Positions 33,656 through 45,793 of a DNA stretch of 64,000 nucleotides are shown here, piece after piece (within the stretch, counting starts at the first letter, position 1; each line of letters opens with the position of its first letter). The notes under the pieces were generated by a model, which saw nothing but the letters and a program-made list of their open reading frames with translations, made no database searches and had not been told where the DNA came from. This stretch comes from Tetragonia tetragonoides (Eukaryota; Streptophyta; Magnoliopsida; Caryophyllales; Aizoaceae): contig CM076142.1 in the NCBI GenBank assembly GCA_038025085.1, positions 13,621,501-13,685,500 of the forward strand, written 5' to 3'. The translations under genes were made by a program, and so were the position numbers.

Positions 33656-34095
33656 TTTGGGGTTAAAAAAAAGGTGTTTTATTTAGCACTTTTGTAATAG
33701 AATTGACATGAATATGATAACGCCCAACCCATTGTACATATATCATGTAATCAGAATGCAAGTTACTACCGAGTATTTGGCTGCCATGCATCTTATAATG
33801 TTTGGACTGGAAATGTATCCATCACTAGAATATGAACATTAGTGTTACAGTTGCACTAGGAACTTAAAGCTTAAGATGTATTATTTTTTAATGAATAAAA
33901 TAATTGAGAGATAAGTATTTCACACAATTGGATACGAATGAACTAATTTAAATTGAACCGATTATTAAATAAGTGGAATATAAAACATCTTTAAAAGTGT
34001 TTTTTTTCCACTAAATTGAATTGGAATGAATGGAACTGTGAACTCAATGAAGCGGGCTGAACTAATTACCGAGTAAGTGGAAAAGAATTACCCTG

Positions 34096-34330
34096 AGGGT
34101 GTGTCATTTAGGGCTAAAGGAAATTGAATTGAACTGAACTGGAATTAAATTGAACTGAACTTAACTGAATTCAGCACCACTATACTGAACACCATTAACT
34201 GAACCGAACATAAGTTGATATGTGAGATAAAATGTATATTTCTAAATTGATTGAACATCACTAAATTGAACTGGAAATCATTAAACTAACACGAGATCTA
34301 AAGTGAATTGGACTGAACGGAAAATAAAAC
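34096..34330. repeat. Degraded TTCAGTT-type MITE
   Basis: GGGTGTGTCATTTAGG at the left and AAAATAAAACACAAG at the right resemble the ends of the MITE at 31229-31380. The interior has GAATTGAACTGAACTGG-type repeats. No clear target duplication. Confidence 0.4.
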
Positions 34331-34508
34331 ACAAGTACTCTGGTATACATTCAACTAAATTAAATTTGTTTCAAGTGATATATACCTGAGTGGAAATTAA
34401 GTAATCTAATGTGAATAAAAGAAGAAACAATTGTTAAAGTATCTTTTATATATATATATATATATATCTTCTTTATTTGATACTAGTATTGTTATATCGT
34501 AGGACTAA

Positions 34509-34883
34509 TTATGTTAAAAGTCCCTTATATCGAAATGGGAACCACTTCAATTTTGTTAGAAAAATAAAGCATAATAATAATGTTTGAACATGAGAATCAA
34601 CGGACATGCGTTTATTAGCTAAACAATTGAACGTTGCATAGCTTTGACCTCGCCTGCTAACAGGGTGGGAAAATAAGGCTGAAATTTGTTTGCATAAAAG
34701 TGGAAATAGAACATTGCCTGCAACTTTCTCATGGCCATGGTAAGAGCATGGTTTCGGAAATTTTTGTTTTGTTTCATCTTTCATCTGGTTTAGAGCTAGC
34801 ATGGCCATAGTATCACTTTTCCTTTGCTCCTTATCTGTCCTGTTCTCACCAGCATTAAATGACTCCTGAATTAACCTACTCAT
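34509..34883 (-). other. Unidentified coding-like fragment
   Basis: A minus-strand frame of 124 codons whose first third (ESFNAGENRTDKEQRKSD, AMLALNQMKDETKQKF) is hydrophilic and follows an acceptor-like TTAATTCAG. That makes it look more like an exon than random AT-rich DNA. The remainder looks like intron read-through. I do not recognise a family and see no partner exons, so it may be a captured or decayed gene piece. Confidence 0.25.
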
Positions 34884-37062
34884 ATGGACTTTATCTATAT
34901 TATACTCACTCTTTTAGTAATATCAGTGATACTTCCAAAAACCCAGTACAAGAAAGGCAATACCTTATCTTTGTTCATTTGGGCTCTATACCATATAGCC
35001 ATATACTACTAGCTAGTGATGTCCTTGTTGTATATAATGACTACTACTCCATTGTAAAAGTATTCACTACAAAAATACTAAAAACTAGTGTTCAAAGGAA
35101 AGCACAGCATGTTTTGAATCATTGAAAAAGAGAGACAACTATTCTAGAGTACAAAATTTCGTATCTACTCTGTGCATTGTTATTTAACCATAAATCGGAG
35201 AAAAAAAAAAAGAGACCCGTTTCGAAGTGGTTCTAAGTTTCTAGTTTTTAGTTTTCAAATTGAAATTCAAAACAAAAACCTAAAGAGAAGAAACATATAA
35301 CTAAATATAAACAAATATGCACTAATAAGAAGAAAAAAGGTCAATGTTATTGCCAGGTCGGAAAGTACTAATGCCAGACCATTAATTTTTGGAGTTGACA
35401 AATTTGCCCTCCATATTAATAATAAGGCAAAACCTATATTCTCTCTTCACTTGTTCACTATCTTTAATTGCCCTATTTACAATTAAAATTATGGAAAGAC
35501 ATAAGAATTAGAATTGTAGAACTCCACCAATTTAGCAAAAAAATTGGGAATAATTTTTCTACAAACCGGATAAATAGATTGCGGGGTTTGTCCTTCAATC
35601 TTCGTTTTTGTTCTTCAATTTGTTGAAGCCTAAGCCATAGATGATCTAGAAAAATAGATTTCATCTACCTTCATACCAGATGCTAATTAATGATCTTATT
35701 GATTCTTATAAGCCTAAGTAAATAATATTAAAATGGGCAATTTGCATTGTAGTGTCATTTCATTCCTTATGTTGTTTTTTCGGTGTTTGGATGAAGTGTA
35801 TATCTCGTGGCTCTCTGTTGTCCAACATGAGTGTATATGGAACATGATCAATTTCATCCTCTATTATCTATTATTGGTCCTGAAGTTATAGGATCTAATG
35901 ATTTGGTCTTGGTTTTAATCAATTTGCCCACAAAATAATCTTTGTAATTTCAAGATGGCATAAAGCTACATAAAAATTAAGCTCAATGTTACATAAGTAA
36001 AATACGTGATACTTGCATATTTCATCTACTATGGGATCTTTTGTGTTAGATTATGACAATTATTATGATTCAATTATTAAATACCCAATATGTAAAGGTA
36101 AGTGTAGACAAATTAATATCATGAAGAGAGAGAATATGAGAATGAAAATTTCCTTATTAGTATGAAGGACTCAATTGTCAACTCAAAGAATAAATAACCT
36201 GACATTAGTATAATTTGGTCTGACAATAACAACAGCAAAAAAAAAAAAAGATAAAAAAGAAGCGAATTCAATACTACTAAACTAAACACCACTAAACTGC
36301 CTGAAATAAAATGTTTTTGAATTGAACAATCAATCACTAAACTAACACATGATTAAGATTTGAACAGAATTAGACTGACCACAAAAACTCTACAAAATAC
36401 ACCCAAATCATTAACCTATGTTGTAGCCTGTAGGTCCAAGCTAGTTATATACATATATATGATATACTTACAATACACCCATGGGATGAGGCCAGGGCCC
36501 AGGCCATGAGCTCATGACCCAATGACCCATGCATATGTCAAGGCAAAAAAATACTCCCTAATAAAATAACATTGATATGTAGGGGTTAGTTTGCTGCTGG
36601 TTTTTATTATTTGTTGTTCTTTGATGATTAGCTAGGGATTTTAGAGGAACTAGAAGAGAAAGAAAGGAAAAAGAAAGAGGAGACCATGGTTGAATTGAAC
36701 TTAGATGGGGGTTTGTTTTGTTTTTAATATTTTTTTATCTTGTGTATAGTGTTTTTAGTCGAGGGTGATTTAATTTGGTCCATTCATATTTTTTTTCAGT
36801 ATATAAAAAAAAAGTTTCAAACATTTTCACAATATTTAATTATGATGACTAACTTGCCATGTCATAATTCCGGTTAATTTTGGCCCGGAAAATAGTCACA
36901 TGTTCTTAGACTACAAAAAAAAATAGTTCAGGTCCTTAGACAACAAAAAAAAGCAAAGTTTAGGTCGTTAAACAGCTGTTAGGTCGTAGTATACTTGATT
37001 GATTAACAACACAAAAATAACCAGGTTATTTAATCTAAGGGAGACAGTAAGATCATTACAAC
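34884..37062. other. Intergenic, no gene seen
   Basis: AT-rich DNA with weak MITE-like text at about 36270-36410 (ACTAAACACCACTAAACTG) and TTAGGTC/ACAAAAAAAA repeats at about 36890-36990. No supported gene. Confidence 0.4.
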
Positions 37063-37290
37063 CACTATAACAAATGGTCACTTGTGCTACAAATAATTAT
37101 GCCACGAGAATTTACAATTCGTGGCAGATTTACCTCTTGCCACGGAAAAAAAAAATTTAAAATTAATAAGCAAAATTTCCTTTAAAATTATGCCACGGTA
37201 AAATTTTACCCATAGCAAAAGTGACTTTTGCCACACAATTAGCTACGGAAAAACATAACTCGTGGCAAAAAAAAACTTTGGGTATTACGT
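37063..37290 (+). mobile_element. CACTA (En/Spm) left terminus and subterminal repeats
   Basis: Begins CACTATAACAAATGGTCAC. This is followed by several copies, in both orientations, of a GCCACGAGAATTT / ATTCGTGGCA / TGCCACGGTAAAAT-type motif down to about 37270. A CACTA start plus repeated subterminal motifs is the standard terminus of plant CACTA transposons. I could not find the matching right end (…TTGTTATAGTG) in this window. The protease gene starts about 1.1 kb downstream. Confidence 0.65.
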
Positions 37291-37399
37291 TAGTTTAATC
37301 AAACGCAGAAAAAAAAGAAGAAGAAAAACGAAAAAATGTAAATTAAAGAAACTAGTTAAAACAGCGAGCGCTCAACAGCCCGCTAGTGATTAACTTCTC

Positions 37400-37870
37400 A
37401 TTCTCCCCTCTCCCATCAATAGACGAGAATCTGCTCCTACGGCCCGCCTGAAGAAGAAGACGAGGATCTGCTTCGACGAGGTGGGTTGTTGCAAGGTTTT
37501 GCTTGACAATTTAGGTATGTATCTCTCTCTTTTTCTTCTTTTCCTTTCGAATTTTCCATTGTGGAATTGTTATGTTGTGAATTTCAATTGTTATGGCTAA
37601 ATTTTCAACATATGGATGAACTTTAGTTTATATGTGGTTTTTTTTTTGTTTTTTTGCTCATCATTTCGTTTATATTTTATGCATTTTTCATTTGGCTCTT
37701 GCTAAAGAGGTTTTGGAGATTAAGAAGTTGTCTTATGAAACTCTAGAAAAAGCTAAAAACGATGCAGAAAAAGGTAGAAAAGAAGCTGAACAACCTAAGA
37801 AAAAAGACGGACTGCTCAGAAATGTAGTGGATGCAACACATTTATTTTATTGGTTATATTTCTGTTAATT
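37400..37870 (+). other. Possible non-coding leader exon and charged-peptide remnant
   Basis: Sequence up to 37514 ends in ACAATTTAG|GTATGT, a good splice donor, and could be a 5' leader exon of the downstream protease gene. At about 37700-37865 a short frame reads EVLEIKKLSYETLEKAKNDA then EKGRKEAEQPKKK, a charged coiled-coil-like piece that I cannot assign. Both could equally belong to a CACTA element interior. Confidence 0.3.
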
Positions 37871-38428
37871 ATGTAAATCTATTAGTAACACATTTATCTT
37901 CTCCATGACAATAGAAAGGATGGGGTTTAGTCTGGGTTTTTCTCTCTTCTATTTTCTCTCTCCTTTTTCTCCTGAAAAATAAGGGTTTTTGTCATCCGAA
38001 CTATCCGAGTATGTTGCTATAGCTTCTCATCAATCTACATTTTGCCATCAAATTTAATTTCTACCCTCCATTATCAAATTTCTGTCTGTTTTTTTTTTGG
38101 TGTTGATGAAAAAGGGTTCTGGTGAAGAGATGAAGTTAATGTACGTAGTCGTTTCGGTGAGGGTATTGTGTTCATAAATATGGCGTTTTATGGAGGTCTT
38201 GGAGTTGGAGATATTGTGAGAGGACAGAGGAGAGAGAAACGATTTCAGAAAATTTAGGGAGAACAACAATGGGGGTTCGTTCCATGACCATGGGATGTTT
38301 GCAGGAGAGAGAAACCAGGGGTGTTAGGAATGGGGTTTAGTCTGGGTTTATGACCAACAATTTCTTTTTCTCTTTTTTTGTTGACTAATGAATTAATGAT
38401 TCTCATTTTTTTTTTCCAGCAGTTCGTT

Positions 38429-38530
38429 ATGGAGAGAAGGTCACTTAGACTGAAGCTCAAATCCAACAAATCAGGTAATAAATTACATTCCTTATCTATT
38501 GCAGTATTTGTTTTTGATATACATGTAGGT

Positions 38531-38575
<45 letters not shown>

Positions 38576-41500
38576 GATATGTAGCTCATAACTAATTTTT
38601 TTTGATTGTTGTTTGCAGACATTCAAAATCGTGAAGAGACGAATGCAAAGAAAAGCGTGTACAACCTAGATGTACGTTTATGTACTTGGTTCTTATTTGT
38701 TTATCTTGATAAATTACACTAAAAGAACGTACTACAATATAATAATAAGATTGTTATTGTTTATAGGGTGTCTATAATGATGAGTTGAATTGGGTGAAGG
38801 ATGCGAATGGCATAGTTCCAGAAGAAGTGGGGTACCAGGGATTTTGCTGTAAGTATATACTCCTAATGAACTTGTAGATTTCCATGTTTGATAAATTTTT
38901 ACTACTTAAATTCCTATTACACCCCTAAAAACAACAAAATCACGTTTTACTCTTTATCTCACACCCAAATTCCCCACCCCTCGAGATCTTTACGTTTCAC
39001 TGAATCTCTCCTCTGAATTTCCTCGGTTTTCTCTGTCCTCTGAATTTCACACATGGATCATCCATGGTTGCCGATCTTCAAGCTTTCATCGAAAATATTC
39101 TCTCTCCTTCATTTTTGATCTCTCTCTCAAATGGACGGCTAGTGGCGATGACGAAAACGGTGTTGATGGAAGACAAGGAAAATGGATGGCGTGATTTAAG
39201 GCTCGTAGACAGATATTTAATTTATTTTCACATTAGTTATTGTTGATTTTTGTAGATCGAAAACTAATTTCTGCATTGGTTGTTGATCTGGAAATGAGAA
39301 ATGAGAGCTTGTATTAGGAGAGTGGGTGACAGAGAAAGAGAGAGAGCGCCACCAAATCCATCCATCCATTAATCCCTCTATCCATCCATAATAATCCGAA
39401 AAATTTCTAGTGTTTCAGTAACAAACTACCTATTTGCTTATTTGCTTATTTGCTTATGTAGTGAGTGGTTGTTTCAAAACCCTAATTAATAATTGAGTGA
39501 GTGGTTGTTTCATCGCCGTCGCCATTCATGGATTCCGAGTCAACTCAGATCCAGCAAGCCCAACTGGCGGCGCTACTCGGCCCTGTCCCGGCCGCTTTCG
39601 AAGCTCTCATTTCTCATAAGTTTGTGCTTGGTTGTTGATCTAGAAATTGTTAGGAACTTTGTTTTAGTTTCAATTTTCGATTTTAATATTTTTCAGAATT
39701 AGGTTAACAAAAATGAAGTTGTTTATAAGGTTAGAACTTAAATGCAGTTTTGAAATGAAATGAAGATACCGCATCTGTATCAAATATGCTTTTTATTTAC
39801 TTGGTGAAATATTAATTGCCAAAATACTTGATACTAATCTGTTACAGTTTTGTTTTATTTCAGCGGTTTGTTGGTGTTGGGGTGCTGTACAATGCGCCTA
39901 TTGTGCACATCAGGTTGCGGGTCACAAAATCCCCCCTTTGGCATTACAGGAGATGGTCGACAAATGCTACCCCGACACCCCTGGTTGTTGTGGTGGCAGT
40001 ACTGCAGCTGGTCTCGAATGGATGAAAAGGGAAGGCATTACTGAAGAGCACAGATACAGGAAATACTCGGGTTGGAAGAACAAAAGACCCTATAAATTAC
40101 CATTAGATGCGGTAATAGTAACCAACTGTTTAATTATTATTATTATTGGTTTGCTATATTTATTAATCAATAAATGGTTGTTTTCTCAGCCAAGGCATAC
40201 AATTGATGACTGGAAACTCATTCCGGACAATGAGGAGAAAATGAAAGCAGCCCTTGAGAGACACCCTATAGCGGTTACCATTCCTCTCGTATCTGGCGTG
40301 TGTGGATTTGATGGGGTAAGAAAACATTTACTTACTAGTTTAGTACCCGTGCGATAATTAAAACAAAATATACGGAGTGCTTATTTGATATGTTTATATG
40401 GAATTTGGTGTGTTTTTATATGCCTATGTGCAAGTAGTATTATCATCATTTTCTTAATGGCTAAAAATAGCCGTATGAAATACTCTAAAAGTCTAGTAAA
40501 TAGTAATAAAATAGTTACTTCGCTCAACTTTTAGGAAGCTAAGGCTTGGAGCTAAGTTATGATATGCTTAGACTATACTTATATAAATAAGTTTTTTGCT
40601 CCAACTAAGATACACCCCACTTCTCATTAAAAATAAAATAAAAAAAAGATACACCACACTTACAATACAAATAAACTCCTAATATACCCTATATTACAAA
40701 TTAAATTTAAAAAGTCTTACATTTGCTTGATACAATAATACTCCTTGATATCTATTAGCTATTTAGGAATAGCATTAAAAACTCCACTATTTCCATCTTT
40801 GCCCCAAACTAATTACATAAAACATCAGCTTCTATGAGACAGCCAGTGTCATTTAGCTCTAGGGTCATTCAGTTCAAATATCATCTTAAAAACAACTTTT
40901 CTGCTACGAACATTAGTGGAAGCAAAGTCATTAGACAGCAAGCGATATTCTGTCCGTACAGGAAAACTCATCTGAAAGTAGAAAAGAAGTCAATAAATAG
41001 TAAATGGTGTATAACCTTGAGTAAGCATAGAAGCAAAGAGAATAACTTAAGCTAATTAACCATCCATCAAGAGAATACTTCGGCTGTTCGGCATATCAAC
41101 AGCAAAATTCAGCATCTATAAAGCTAAAATATGTACATATACAAACATAAAAGGAATAAAAAAAATAACTCATAGTTCATAGATAGGATAAAATCCAGGA
41201 TTGAGATCCTAAGATAGCTATGCATAAGGGTAGAACATGGATCACTATGTACATTTTCGTGATGTGCCCCTTGGTACCTCTAGATGTGGATGCCTTAAAC
41301 TTCTCACATGATAGGTTATCAACACTGCATCCGCAAACAAATATTTCATTAGATATAAATATACTATAAGATTGAGGCAAACAGCTTGGAAGACCACCAA
41401 TGTGAACATCAATCAGGGATCTCAATCCCACAAAATTAATCAGGGATCTTACTACTGCCAACAGTAATTAAGAAGCAGGACCAGCTTGCTTCGAAGTGGA

Positions 41501-42433
41501 AACAGAGCAATTTTGCCCACTGATTGATATCTCACAAACAAACACCCACAGGCAAAACCATTTGGAACTAATGAGAAACATAGAATTCAACCTCTTTGAA
41601 AGAAATTATACCTGTTAAGGCTATCATCCTGCAGTGGTGGACCTACAACCTCATATTCAACCGCCAACACAATAACCTGTTAAAGATTCATCCAATTAGT
41701 ATACTAAAAACAAAAGTAACCTTAGCTATGAAGAGCAACAATGAGCAAATTGGCACAAAATATTGTTTTTCAGTACAAAACATGAAAACAACTGCAATAA
41801 TCAAATATGGATTTCATAATATATATCAATTATTTCCTCTCCGGACACAATAGAAGTCAACCTTAGCTCATTTCTTTTGCATGTATGTGTACTTACTACT
41901 CACTGATCAAGCAAAGGAAAAGAAAAAAAAGAATCAAGACCAGAAAAAAGAGTGCACAAAGCATTACATTTAAATGAAGCATATCAAAGCCACACACAGA
42001 AAAACAAAATTAAAGATTTTAGAAAAGGAGAATTTACCAGGTCATAAAGCTCCTCAATCCAAATCTTGTTGCATCTGAGCAAAGGAAAACGGACAAATAT
42101 CAAACAACCCAGTCCAAACCCCCTTGACAGTTTTCTGCTCACGCCAAATCCATCTTGACAAAGCTGCCTTGTCAACTACCAAGTGATGGATGAATGCTAC
42201 CAGGACAATCAGAGCCTACAGGCAAGTAGTTAAAAATTAAAAAGGCATTTAGTTCAGCATATAGGAGATGCTCAAGGGTTGAAACTAAAAGCAAAAGTAA
42301 CTCATGGTTTATTGGGTGCTTCCATAGAATCACATAATTAGAAAGCAAGGGAGTAATCAGTGCCATGATTACTACTTACTATAGATGTAAAACGAAATAA
42401 GTTATCAGCAATGCAATTGAAATAATCAATTGA

Positions 42434-42467
<34 letters not shown>

Positions 42468-44319
42468 AGTGAAGAAATTTCAACCTATACAACCAAATAC
42501 TTGCTTCAGACATAACAGGATGAAAAGAAAATTTGGAATTTACCCATAAGCTTTAACAACATACCAATCCGCAATTAATCTTTAACAACAAAAAGAAATT
42601 TCAAAGCAAAGCAATATCTCAAGGAGATTGGCAGAAAATGAAGAAAATTACAACTTATACAGCCAAACAATTGCTTCAACAATACAGAATGAAAATAAAA
42701 TTTCAAGTTCGGAATATAAAGCCCAGAAATATAGAAATCTAAACAGGAAATTTTTTTTGAGGAGGATTCATCCTTACCTCTAAATCGCTGGTGGAGGATG
42801 TAGAAGGCTGGAAGCTTTGAGAACATGAAAGAATATGAAAAGGGAACCTAGGAAAAAAGATAACGGAGATAGAGAATCGAGGAGTCTGGGTTAATTGTTT
42901 TTTCGCTAATCAAGGAGTCTGGGTTAATTTTTTTCACTAATCAAGGAGTCTGGGATAATTAGGGTTAGGTAGGTAGGGGGCTTCTATGACACGCTTTGTT
43001 TCAGAGGGTGGTTTCTGGGCGGGAAAAAATTGAAGGAGAAGCCGACACATAAGCAAAGATGACATCAGCGATTGCTGTTTTAGTATAAGTTATTAAGATT
43101 TGACTTTATATTTGTATATACTGTATTTGTTTGATTGATGAATTTGTTAATCTTAATATTTGATTATTAAATATTAGGAGGGGATATTGGATTTGAGTTT
43201 AGCAGAAAAGCACCACGACCCAGACATTTTTTCACATATTGGTAAAGCACCAACAGGTCATACTGTTTTACTCGTGGGACATGGTACCTTTGTACCAAAG
43301 GATTGGCCTGGATTCAATCTCAGTTACTGGATAGTGAAAAATCAATGGGGTGATCAATGGGCCAAGAAGCTCAAGGGATATGCTAGAATACTAATGAATT
43401 CAAGTATGGAAAAAATTGAAGCACCTCTGTCAGCTAAGGATTTGGAACTAAATACCTGGTATTATGCACCGATTACGGCTTTTGTCAGAAAGACGCCGGT
43501 AATATTTAACTTTTTTTTTTTTATTGTTTATTGTAAGCTTCTTACTATTTTTCATTTACTGAATATTTGTGTAACTCTTTTTTGTTAAAGAGCGAACCTC
43601 TGCCTTCGCCGGCGGATAATGTGAGGATGGATTTGAGCCCTTCAGACCTGTTGCGTTATTTGAATAATCGCAAAAATGACCGTGTCAAGCTTTTATATTT
43701 TTTCTATGACAGCAGGTAATTTTCTAATAATTATAATTTTTTTTTCATTTATATTTTATACTAATACGTATGATGATTATTGTAATACTGTTTTTTTCTT
43801 CCTTTCTTTTGTTAGACAAGTCGTTGAACGCTTGGTTGAGAAGGTATGATATAAGTTTTTTTTGTATTGTTAAGTTAATAATTTATATTGTATTTTTAAA
43901 ATTTCTAATAATTTCAAATTTGTTGCCGCAGGAGGTTCGAGCATTAGGTGAAGCGTATGTTTTTGAAAATACGTTAATAGCCATGGTTAATTTGACCAAT
44001 TTTCCTGATGCCTACGACATGTAAGTATTAGTATTGTTGATATTATATTTTTATTGTTTCAGCAATGCTAAATCGATGTTCAATTGATTTTTGCAGGTTC
44101 GAGATCCATGGTGCTCGGCTGATGTTTATGGCATTCAAGCCATTAGAAGAAGACACCTCATGCAACCAGACACAAGGGAAGTTAAGATCAAGCAAAAAAC
44201 AAAAGAAAGAAAGGAACTTGCAAAGTGCTCAATGCTACCCCGAAAATAAAAGGTTTACCTTTTACAATATGCTGGCGTGGCTGGGAGACACTGTAGACAT
44301 GGGACGATGCCCTCTATGA
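38429..44319 (+). CDS. Papain-family (C1A) cysteine protease, propeptide-less, with C-terminal extension
   Basis: Predicted thiol endopeptidase. Ten exons: 38429-38474, 38619-38671, 38767-38848, 39864-40111, 40190-40315, 43178-43498, 43591-43715, 43816-43843, 43932-44020 and 44097-44319; all GT-AG, in frame, 446 residues. The active site is complete: Gln57 in GYQGFC, catalytic Cys63 in CSVCWCW, His213 in PTGHTVLLVGHG and Asn240 in YWIVKNQWG. GCCGG (101-105) matches the family's GCNGG. Unlike typical plant papain-like enzymes there is no signal peptide or I29 inhibitory propeptide; the N-terminus is short and basic (MERRSLRLKLKSNK). Residues from about 270 to 446 (LSPSDLLRYL, LLYFFYDSRQVVERLV, FEIHGARLMFMAFKP, then a Lys-rich tail) are an extension that I do not recognise. 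Without a secretory signal it would act in cytosol or nucleus, unless an upstream coding exon was missed. Intron 5 holds a Helitron and intron 3 an importin-5-like exon. Could be a pseudogene, but no stop or frameshift is seen. Confidence 0.82.
38531..38573. repeat. Poly-A tract in protease intron 1
   Basis: About 42 consecutive A between exons 1 and 2 of the protease model. It may be a retroposon tail or slippage. Confidence 0.9.
39510..39640 (+). pseudogene. Importin-5 (karyopherin beta-3)-like first exon fragment
   Basis: Within protease intron 3, an ATG at about 39528 opens MDSESTQIQQAQLAALLGPV and continues AAFEALISH before diverging at AAGTTTGTGC and stopping. Plant importin-5 proteins start with almost this text (…QIQQAQLAAILG.DP.PFE.LISH…), from memory. 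The GC-rich patch contrasts with its AT-rich surroundings. Only the N-terminal ~30 residues are present, so this is a captured or duplicated gene fragment, not a gene. Confidence 0.6.
40335..43098 (-). mobile_element. Helitron (2.76 kb) inside protease intron 5
   Basis: The left edge reads A|CTAGTTTAGTACCCGTGCGAT, a minus-oriented Helitron 3' end whose hairpin has partly decayed. The right edge reads TTTTAGTATAAGTTATTAAGA|T, the complement of a TC start. Flanking A and T agree with insertion into AT. The 5' terminal ~45 bases match the Helitron end at 61283. Near the 5' end are three copies of CCAGACTCCT(T/C)GATTA-type repeats and a small minus-strand exon-like frame (MFSKLPAFYILHQRFR|GTAAGG), possibly captured host sequence. 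No Rep/helicase frame is seen, so it is non-autonomous. Confidence 0.72.
42429..42463. repeat. (GA)n microsatellite
   Basis: A simple dinucleotide run inside the Helitron at 40335-43098. Confidence 0.9.
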
Positions 44320-45536
44320 TGCCACAACAGGTTCATTCTCCACTCATTCATATTTTAATATAGTTTACATTTGACATGTTGAGTAGACTAACAAAATTTT
44401 CTTGTTTTCTAAAAGCTCTCTATTGTTTTTTTTTTTAATTTCAGGGAAACTTAGTTTTTCTTTAAATTTACAGTTATGGGTTTTTCAATGATCACTGATT
44501 TGGTTTTCTTAAATTCAAATGACAAAATTGGATGTTTGGTATGCTGCTCCAATATTGTATGTATGTGTCTCTTATATAGTAATGAAATCCTCATGAAACA
44601 TGAAAAATATGGAGTCGAATGTCTGGGGCCAAGTAGGCAATTCTTGGTTCTTTAAATGGCTTACCTTTATAGTGTAGAATCTAGCAGGCTGTGTGGTTAA
44701 TATGAAGGAAACAATGCTGGACATTCAAGTATGAATGTAGCCAGCATTTGTTATTTCATGGATATATAGCAGTTGATATTGTTTTGCCTAGTTTCTGATT
44801 AATGATGTGACATTATCAATGTCAGTTGCAAAGAAAACAAAGTCGACCAGTTCAAAACTCACCCAGCAGCTCCTCCCAAGGGACACTTCAGAAGCAGTTT
44901 AGCACTCACTACCAAGCTCAAGTCAAGCTTCTTTTGCACTAGTTGTTGGTTTTTGAGACAATGTGTCGCAATAGCTTTTTAAGAGAATGTGTGCTGTAGC
45001 TTTTTAGTTGCTAAGATTTAAATTGTTGGCCATTGGTAAGTATGGTAACCTAGTATAACAATGTGTTGCTGTTAGATTTGTATGTAGTTGCTAAGGTTCA
45101 GTTGTTGGTAAGTAGACATCATGTTGCTCTTGCTGTAGGGTTTTAAAAGATAATGTTCTGATGCTAGGTTGTTTTGGTACGATAGCTTTTATGTTGTGGC
45201 TGTTAAGTACTTATTGTCAAGGATACAATTCGTATTATCTAATGAAGCCAGGCCAAGTAATTTGTAAGGGTCACATGACTCATGAGTTGCTAAAGGCTCT
45301 TTTGATTGTTGGCCAAGACATTGATTTGAATTGGCATCTGAATTCTTGCTGATCGAACATTGCTTCGTGATTGCACAACTGAGCATTTGTGATTCCAGCT
45401 ATGACCATGCACCATGGATGGACAACTTGATGTATTTTAACATAGTCTATACACTTGTAAACTATGGTTGACTGAGCTTTTATGAGCTGAGCTCGGGGTG
45501 CTATCAGCATTATTTGGTGTAAGCTATTGGCAAATA
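44320..45536. other. Protease 3' flank, no further gene seen
   Basis: It includes the probable 3' UTR just after 44319. Later text (44860-45000) has an exon-like look, but no frame of recognisable family was found. The ORFs here are short and unconvincing. Confidence 0.4.
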
Positions 45537-45793
45537 CTCCCTCCGTTTCTTTTTAAAGTTCCTACTTGTTTTTTTGAAGTCAAACTTTATTAACTTTGAT
45601 CGTAAATATAAAAAAAAAATCTATATGAGTTATGATTTGATAGTATATGCATTAGATTCCTTTGGAAATGTATTTTCAAAATATCAAATTTTTATAAATT
45701 TTACTTGGATATTTTTATAGATATTAGTGGTCAAAGTATCACTTCGAAGACCGTAAAAAAGCAAATAGGAAGTTTAAAGAGAAACGGAGGGAG
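45537..45793. mobile_element. Stowaway MITE
   Basis: The 257-bp element with termini CTCCCTCCGTTTCTTTTTAA and TTTAAAGAGAAACGGAGGGAG-type complement is flanked by TA at 45535-45536 and 45794-45795. Confidence 0.92.

Noticed and set aside
38254..38622. 122-residue minus-strand ORF with poly-Phe
   Set aside because: It reads through the poly-A tract and antisense to protease exon 1.
41177..42826. Minus-strand ORFs inside the Helitron as a separate nested gene
   Set aside because: Frames are short and unrecognised. One GTAAGG donor exists but no coherent spliced protein emerges; better seen as possible captured fragments.
44663..44674. TTTATAGTG as the right end of the CACTA element starting at 37063
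   Set aside because: Only about eight terminal bases match, subterminal GCCACGG repeats are absent nearby, and the 3-bp flanks (AAC versus TAG) differ.
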